Positions 57,601 through 64,000 of a stretch of DNA of 64,000 nt are shown here, piece after piece. The notes under the pieces were generated by a model. That model was given only the letters and a program-made list of their open reading frames with translations, did not search any database and was not told the origin of the DNA. Both the position numbers and the translations under genes were made by a program. Source of the stretch: Tubiluchus corallicola (Eukaryota; Priapulida; Priapulimorpha; Priapulimorphida; Tubiluchidae); assembly GCA_030141605.1 (NCBI GenBank), contig JAQGDQ010000031.1:411001-475000 (forward strand), read 5' to 3'. Numbering within the stretch: position 1 is the first letter of the stretch; each line of letters starts with the position of its first letter.

Positions 57601-60600
57601 CCACTTCTTTACTTCTCCATTAACGATCTTTTGAAGAAAGACCCTGTTGTTGCCATACTTGACTCGAACGTTGCTGGTGAAAGCACATGGATATGATTCA
57701 TTCATTTTTTCATGCTCATTGTAAAGCTAAAACAAATAAAGATCTTAGAATAAATCTAAAATCTGGACAGAATATTGACAATACACTTTTGTTCAGTTGA
57801 ACTAATTTAATTTGAATTGAGATAAAGTCATTAACGTAAGTCTAATTGAATAATATTGTAAAATAAAATAAAAGTATTCTATTAGCAACTTGCAAAAAAA
57901 TGAAAGCATTGAACATGATAAAATACAATTTAATACAGCAAGCAAATAATTTAATACACAAATAAGCAGAAACAAGGCAGAACCATTAAAAACATGATAA
58001 ACTTGTATCTGAGACATCAAACAGACCAGAACAAACACATCCAACAAAATAACAGAAGTTTTCTTACACTTCACTAGTACACTGAACATTGGGAATTTGT
58101 TCTTACTTGTGATACAGTCAAACAGTTATGCTCACATACCACTTTCACTACCCTGCATATGTGTGATGAGTTTCCACAAGGCAGCAGAGGCAAAGCAGTG
58201 AATCTCTCACTCTCCCTCCTTTTCTCATTATCGCTATGTTTTCCCTCACTCTCTTCTTAGGTATAAAGGTTGCTTGCACCAAGCACAAGGACGACCGAGT
58301 CATTATGTGGAGATTATGAGTGCCAAAATCGCAGACAGCAAGGCATTTAGTGCAAAAGTTAAAGCTATTAAGGCCCCGAGCGTAGAGATTCATCATATTT
58401 CAACATAATTTTAACATGTATATGATTTTGTCAGATTAAAACATTATATTTAACACTGCCAAATATAGTAAGACAGAAGCATAGCCCCAATTACCATAAT
58501 TCATATTTTAACAGCAGAGTTTTTGTATTATTACCTTGTTAAGAAATTTCCAATCAAATAAACTCACGGCAGACCAACTGTCATCAACGCCATCTGTGAC
58601 AATTACGGGAACATCTGCTTTGACATATTCTTCCGCTATGACGTCATATGAAACATTTGATAACTTATCAATTTCAGTCAGGTCTTCACGCGTCTGAAAA
58701 ATAATTTTTCAAAAAATATAAGATCAAACATCAAAATATAGGTCCATCAAAGTAATTAAGATCCAATATTCATGATCCTTCAGCACATCTTTATTACCGT
58801 AATTATTATCTTTATGTATTATTTTTATGCCAACAAGTATCATCTTTATTTTTATAGTAATATCTTTATGCCAACACGCCCTGCAACAACCTGTCTCTAT
58901 CAAAAACAGTTTTCATCTAAACCTGTATTTGCAGATCATCGTGGTAGATCCACTTACCACGTGTCTCTCGTCATGACACTCGAGGTTGTTGATGTCATGT
59001 GTTTAGACTAATGGACTTTTCTAATGGTCAAGCACAGTTCTGCAACAAATGCAGTGGTCACGTGCAAAAAATTCGTGCTTCTGATTGGTTAAATCTCATG
59101 GAAGAAAAAGCCTTTCGGGTAACGTCACTCAAGAATTATGCAATTTGAATTTCATCGGTATCACACCAAACTGTCATTCACAGATGTCTAGACTACTGGG
59201 AAAGCTCACTCACTTTCAAGACAAATTGTCGGAGAAGCTGGACAGTCTAAATAGAGCATAAGTAACCAAATCATTGTAAGGATTTGACAGGATTGTTTTT
59301 CATAAGTATCCTGTAAAACTTACACTTGGAAAACGAATTTTAAAGGAATGTTGTTATAATGTTATCAGCTTTATAAGTGATGACATATGACATACAAGTC
59401 TACTTACTTTGTAAATACACGTATCACAGAAATGCATAATGCCACGCAGCTACAAAATCAATTTAAATTACATGCTTACAATGCAGTCATCCACGTAAAG
59501 CTTGTTTGGGTCATAGTATGGATTGTTGACCAAGCAATCGTGATAATAGAGATCTGTCCAATCCCAAACAGGCAGAAGCTGAAACAACATTAATATAAGT
59601 GTTATAATTTAAAAGTACTAAAATAACACTTTTTATTCACATGTTCTTGTCTCTAAAATGGTTTCTTTCTTTGTAAACAAAAATTTATTCTAAAAATTGC
59701 CTGTGACCTGCTGCACACGCTGTGCACTTTTGATACGGTACAGAAAGGAGTATCAGTGTAGTAAACGGACCAATCAAAGCACATTTCTCACTAATCACTG
59801 CAATTTTCGCACAACACAGATATGCATATATGACTAAATATAGTAGACAGAATGCAGGTAAAAAAGGCACAGGAAAAAGTCACAGCAAAAAAACACAGGA
59901 AATAATCTTTACCCAAATCTTAAATGACCTTTTCCTGTGATTTTTTTCCTCACTTTATTACCAGTAACCAACTGAGACGTGTACTGATTAGTTTGAAGTG
60001 AGCATGCGGAGAGACGATTTAGCCTAAATTATAGGCATGAAATAAAGATAAACAAGGCAGAAAAATCTGCCTTTCATTTATTACATTCGTAGATCATTGG
60101 AGTGTTTCATCCATTTATTGCTTTATTCATATGAAAGCAAATTGTTCAGGGAGGGAGTACAAGAGATGAAACCGCCTAGAAGCAGAGTTCTCAGTGGTCG
60201 CCCATCCACTTACTAAGCAACATTGTTTAACACATGCCGTCACCACTCAGCCATTCACGTTACAGTATATTCCACAGTGTGGTTAACCTCCATTCTGTAG
60301 ACAGAAACGGAAGTGCTCACGCGATATTCAATGAGACAAGAAACGCTAGCTTTCAATCAGAGCATTTTCTATTTTGAAAAACGGTACTTTAATGTGAGCA
60401 GTGAATCGGCAAAGGTTCAATAAAATTTCCATTATCTGGACTCTGTTTGACTGTGATTGCCTTATCACCGTGAAACCACGTTGAGATTAGCAGAATATTA
60501 AATGCCGATGAAGCCAATTTTTGTGATCAGTAGCTGTACCCAAACTCAGTAAAACGGCGCAACTCAGGCTTCAGCACACACCAATTTTCAGTTCTTGGAA

Positions 60601-62122
60601 TTCCTTCTCTGTATTATTTCAATCAGTTAACTGTAGTTTTATTAAAGGTTTACATTTAGTTTTGTAACAATTTTTCTATATTATTTTTATAACGAAAATT
60701 TGTTAGAAATGTCTACCGCAAAGGTTGGCTATTATGAACAGAAGTCAATCTAGAAATTCTACATAAGGTAAATACTAAACAAGCAAACTATGTGAACTTA
60801 CAGGCTCAGTTTAATGTAAGACGAAGCTTTTTGATCAATGTTTTCAAATCTGGTTTCAAAAAAGTCTTTGATAACTTTTTGTAATTGCGCACGAGGGGCC
60901 TTGCGTATAAGCTGCTGTACAACGACAACTACCGTCTGTCATAATTAAAGAGGTCAGTGTACTTAGTAACTAAAGAAGTGCATGAACCTGTCATCAGAAT
61001 GAGTTTCACGTCTGTAAGCTAGGTCGATATACTGTACAGTGTACTGACTATACTACGTACATGATCATACATCCAGAATGACATAATTTCAATAGATCTC
61101 AGCCTAAGGTCACAATTATAACACCCGACAAGTTGTCAACTGTAAATGCCGGTCTGCCCGTTTTGTGACGTTAAAATTAAGTTTGTGGTTATGCAAACGA
61201 AAACTACCACAGAATTCCTTCAGCACAGAAATTTCATGTAAGGTCTTTTTGACACGAAACAGTGATATGAACGTGAACAAAAAGGGCAGGGAATCGGCCC
61301 AGATTTACCCAATTGCCTAGCCAATATAAAGGGGTAAGTTTGATAAATCTTGAAAAAATTATGTACAATGTATGTAAATTAGTCTAGATGATAAACGACA
61401 AGATCAAGTTGTGTAAAAAGTAACTTTTGAGTTTCCGTCAGTCATCGTTGCACGGAATTGGGCCGATAATTTTACCAAAACTGCTTTGCTACGTTCAATA
61501 TTTTATGAAGCGCTGAGAAAATGACTTGCTGAATGTTCAATCGCTTTACAGATTATTGCACCCTTCATCAAAACCGGCTTATATTTTTATGGGCGATCCT
61601 CCCTAAAAATAATTGAATATAGGAGACTCCTGTGGCTTATTAAATGGCTAATAGATGCGCCCTAGGTAATTCTCGAGGCCTGGAAAAAGCACAGCTGTGC
61701 TGTTATTGTCAGCGTAGAAAATCTGCATCCGTCGAAAAATAACTCACCTTGATTTCTAACTTGCGGCCTAAAACGCAAAGAATATAATAGGCTGGATCAA
61801 AATAAATCAAAGCCAGCAAAGCTACGACAACGCCCAGTACTTTCAACCCAATTGACTGCAACCTCTTCCAAGAAACTCGGTCGGTCTTCTGCAGCAAAGG
61901 TTGTGCAAACTCGCGAATCTGTAGCGGCGTGTAACCTTGCTTGATACAGAACTCGTGCAAAATTCTCACTTCTCTGTCTATCAAAGCCAGTTTGTCCACC
62001 ACTGTCATCTCTTTCTCTGCTGCTGTTTCTGTCTGGTCGTCACCATCATCGGATGCCATGGGTGGTGGAGGTTTGGTTGTCTTTCTCTTGCGGGTTTCAC
62101 TTCCTGACTCTTCAGCAGGCAT
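54618..62122 (-). CDS. C6orf89 (BRAP)-like type II membrane protein
   Basis: Exons: 61748-62122, 59480-59578, 58535-58693, 57590-57726, 56476-56614, 55328-55457, 54618-54718; phases agree, 379 aa. The N-terminal cytosolic part has VDKLALIDREVRILHEFCIK, then one transmembrane helix VLGVVVALLALIYF (about 105-118). The lumenal part begins LLPVWDWTDLYYHDC. Residues with VPVIVTDGVDDSW suggest a JmjC/cupin-like fold. The end, CNESC...TLIPGDIFAYTDIMWQV, aligns with human C6orf89 (two Cys, PGDI, T..W.V). Length is near the human protein (about 347 aa). In human it is a Golgi-type membrane protein of uncertain function. The ATG at 62122 follows a CAG, so an upstream 5' UTR intron is possible. The last exon lies in the duplicated segment. 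Confidence 0.75.
54936..55174. mobile_element. Short diverged CAGTAGGG-type MITE in an intron
   Basis: The left end CAGTAGGGTTGAG and the right end AGAGAATGCTCACCCCTACT resemble the termini of the elements at 35170 and 44526. The centre has a shortened GAATTCGAA-rich body. It sits in the last intron of the C6orf89-like gene. Confidence 0.6.
57483..57550. repeat. TG-rich simple repeat
   Basis: Degenerate (TG)n/(GA)n sequence lies within an intron of the C6orf89-like gene. Confidence 0.5.
60140..60275 (-). repeat. tRNA/5S-like SINE remnant
   Basis: The minus strand contains TGGCTGAGTGGTGACGGC, like a tRNA A-box, and about 40 bases on TTAGTAAGTGGATGGGCGAC, like the 5S rRNA internal control element TTAGTACTTGGATGGGAGAC. 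Such combinations occur in SINEs with 5S-like or composite heads. It lies in the first intron of the C6orf89-like gene. The 3' limit is not defined. Confidence 0.4.
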
Positions 62123-64000
62123 CTGTACAAGATAACAGTTGGGCTGCTTAAACCTAAAACTGCACAGCAACGTACGCTTATTCTGGTAAATAATGCAGCA
62201 TAAACCACAAAACGACTCGAGGCAGCTATTGTGTACTAACCTGCACGAACGATTGAAACGTTTGTACAAGTAACACAATACAGCAGTGAAACTGTGCCAC
62301 AATACTAGGTGAACCACGCAGTTACGTCATGCGCAGAAGACCACTAAACATTTATAAACATCAATAGTAGCCGCAGACCGCAACACATAAATTAGCTAGA
62401 TACTCGCGCCGCAGGCGGAGCAGCCGCAGCAGGCGACTTCATGGGTATCTAACTCGAGTAGCATTGAAAATTTTGAAAGTTAATCGCAAGCTATCGTCCA
62501 AAAGTTTTCACCCATCACCTAACATTTACACTTAGATAATCAGCAAAAAACTAGTCTTTATAACACTTTAGTGGCAAAAAGGGATAAAGTATTTTTATCA
62601 ACGCTGGCTTGTCAGTAGGTGACAGGTCACTGTACATTCTTCGCATTGATCTGACTCAAATTCTCCAACTATAAACCCCCATCCTGAGTGTTTCCTTCCT
62701 CCCTCCTAGAGGAGGGAGAACCATTGCAAGCCATCATCAAAAAATTGTCACTCAACAAAAAATAGTAGCCATTTGTTAATCAATTAGCGCTCTCTTTAGT
62801 TAATTAATTGATTTAAAGTGTATGTTCCCATGATTCAAGTGAGCTGAAATTTGGCAGGATAATTAGCAAGGATGTCTTTGCTTCAAAGTAAAAAAATTGC
62901 AGCAATTCACTAATTAGTTAAGTTAGTGAGGCATTTTAATTAATTAGTTTTAAATTTATTTAAATTACATGCTCCCATGAACCAAGCCAGTTGAAATTTT
63001 ATATACAATACTAAAAATATCTGTAAAATCCGATTTAATTTCACATTTAAATTTCTTGTTTCTATGGTCTGCCTCACTTGTCTCCTGATTGAATGAAAGG
63101 TCAATATACTGTATATATGCAGTATGTGCCAAGCTAGAAACGAACTAAAGTTCTAGAGTGACACAGATGAATATGTTTCCTGTCCTTTTGAACGTCTTGA
63201 GGTTGCACTTATGAAGGTGAATGAGAAAAGATATACAAGAAAAACCAGAAAGCCTTGCTCAACATCGCTTGGGTATTAAATCTTTTAAAATACTTATGAC
63301 GAAAACATAAAAATCAATGTTACTAGGCAAGTAAAGTAACTAAAAAACATACTTGTCAAAGCTCACCTACATTCTGTCATCAAGCGCTTACAAAAGCTTC
63401 AGAATTAGTCCAGAAAGTCTATTCATTGTTGAAGAGGAACACCTTTATATTGCGTTAAGAAGATATCAGCTGCAACAAATGGAGCCTTATTCGAACAAAA
63501 TGTCACTAGACTATTTGTTTTCCTTGTTATCGACACATTCACTATACACAACCGACTACCGCCATGCACTGAAAATACGAAACCCTCAAATCACAATTTT
63601 TTACACTAGTTTCTTTATTACAGGCACAGTGAGACACGTATATGCAGTTGCTGCATTAAAATATTGAAAACTTCAGCTAAAATGCACTGCTGAACTTGTC
63701 TGGATGTTTTACAATCCAGCACCTCTAAATACGTCGAGTAGGAACTTGCAATCTGTAGGTTGCAGAGACTGCTACAATCACTTAGCAGTCAATACTTTCA
63801 AGCATAAAAATTTGCAAAGATGCACATGTATAAAAATGCGCTCTAGAAAAATGACAACTTTGGCTTTATAAATGCAACGAAATTATTAGAATTAATCAAT
63901 GCAAATTTGAGAGCTTATCACAAGGCACTGGATACTTATGCAGATCCAAAGATAAGTGGATCTTATCACAATGTCATTGAATACACTAAGGTACACCATT
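62123..64000. other. 5' flank of the C6orf89-like gene and unannotated sequence
   Basis: A short GC-rich stretch at about 62400-62440 (CGCGCCGCAGGCGGAGCAGC) probably marks the promoter. Two diverged copies of a segment around TGTTCCCATGA..CAAG (about 62800-62870 and 62965-63010) suggest a small repeat. I see no exon I can support to the end of the window. Confidence 0.4.

Noticed and set aside
62123-62317. Upstream in-frame extension of the C6orf89-like first exon to an earlier Met
   Set aside because: The extension has no family resemblance, and the ATG at 62122 follows a pyrimidine-rich stretch ending CAG that may be an intron acceptor; the composition changes sharply there.

Overview
The window is an AT-rich animal nuclear genome segment. 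Genes are split by many short GT-AG introns, and the spaces between them hold diverged LINE, MITE and DNA-transposon remnants. The nuclear receptor, the TRIM37 orthologue and the UBF-type HMG-box protein mark it as metazoan. Gene content and repeats suggest an invertebrate, but I cannot name the phylum from the sequence alone.

Layout. (1) 0.6-13.9 kb, minus strand: TRIM37, an E3 ubiquitin ligase, readable as 16 phase-consistent coding exons; the 5' end is incomplete. (2) 14.0-21.2 kb, plus strand: RPS10, with a likely non-coding first exon near 14.02-14.06 kb, so TRIM37 and RPS10 are divergent neighbours. RPS10 contains one GC-AG intron that carries a 72-bp minisatellite. (3) 23.2-29.3 kb, minus strand: a complete 10-exon NR1-like nuclear receptor (893 aa) with a very long cysteine-containing hinge and a degenerate AF-2. 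(4) 29.3-34.4 kb: no gene recognised, only MITEs and tRNA-like debris. (5) 34.4-54.7 kb: a tandem duplication with a unit of about 9.35 kb. Each unit holds an intronless UBF-like gene, a Merlin/ISXO2-like DNA transposon remnant, two TA-flanked MITEs and the terminal exon of the neighbouring gene. Copy A has a full 918-aa six-HMG-box UBF. Copy B has an exact in-frame 2,025-bp deletion that fuses the N-terminal dimerisation region to the Ser/Asp tail. It also has an extra tail repeat with a 1-nt frameshift, a deletion of about 355 bp that removes part of the transposon, and a 5'-truncated LINE that in turn hosts a palindrome-rich DNA element. (6) 54.6-62.1 kb, minus strand: a 7-exon, 379-aa type II membrane protein that I align from memory with human C6orf89 (BRAP). 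Its last exon lies inside the duplicated unit, so a broken copy of that exon sits at 43.6 kb. (7) 62.1-64.0 kb: 5' flank of that gene and unannotated AT-rich sequence.

The genes do not form a pathway. RPS10 and UBF both serve ribosome production, but adjacency is not evidence of co-regulation here. The most interesting object is the duplicated UBF locus, where one copy has become a DNA-binding-less protein that could still dimerise.
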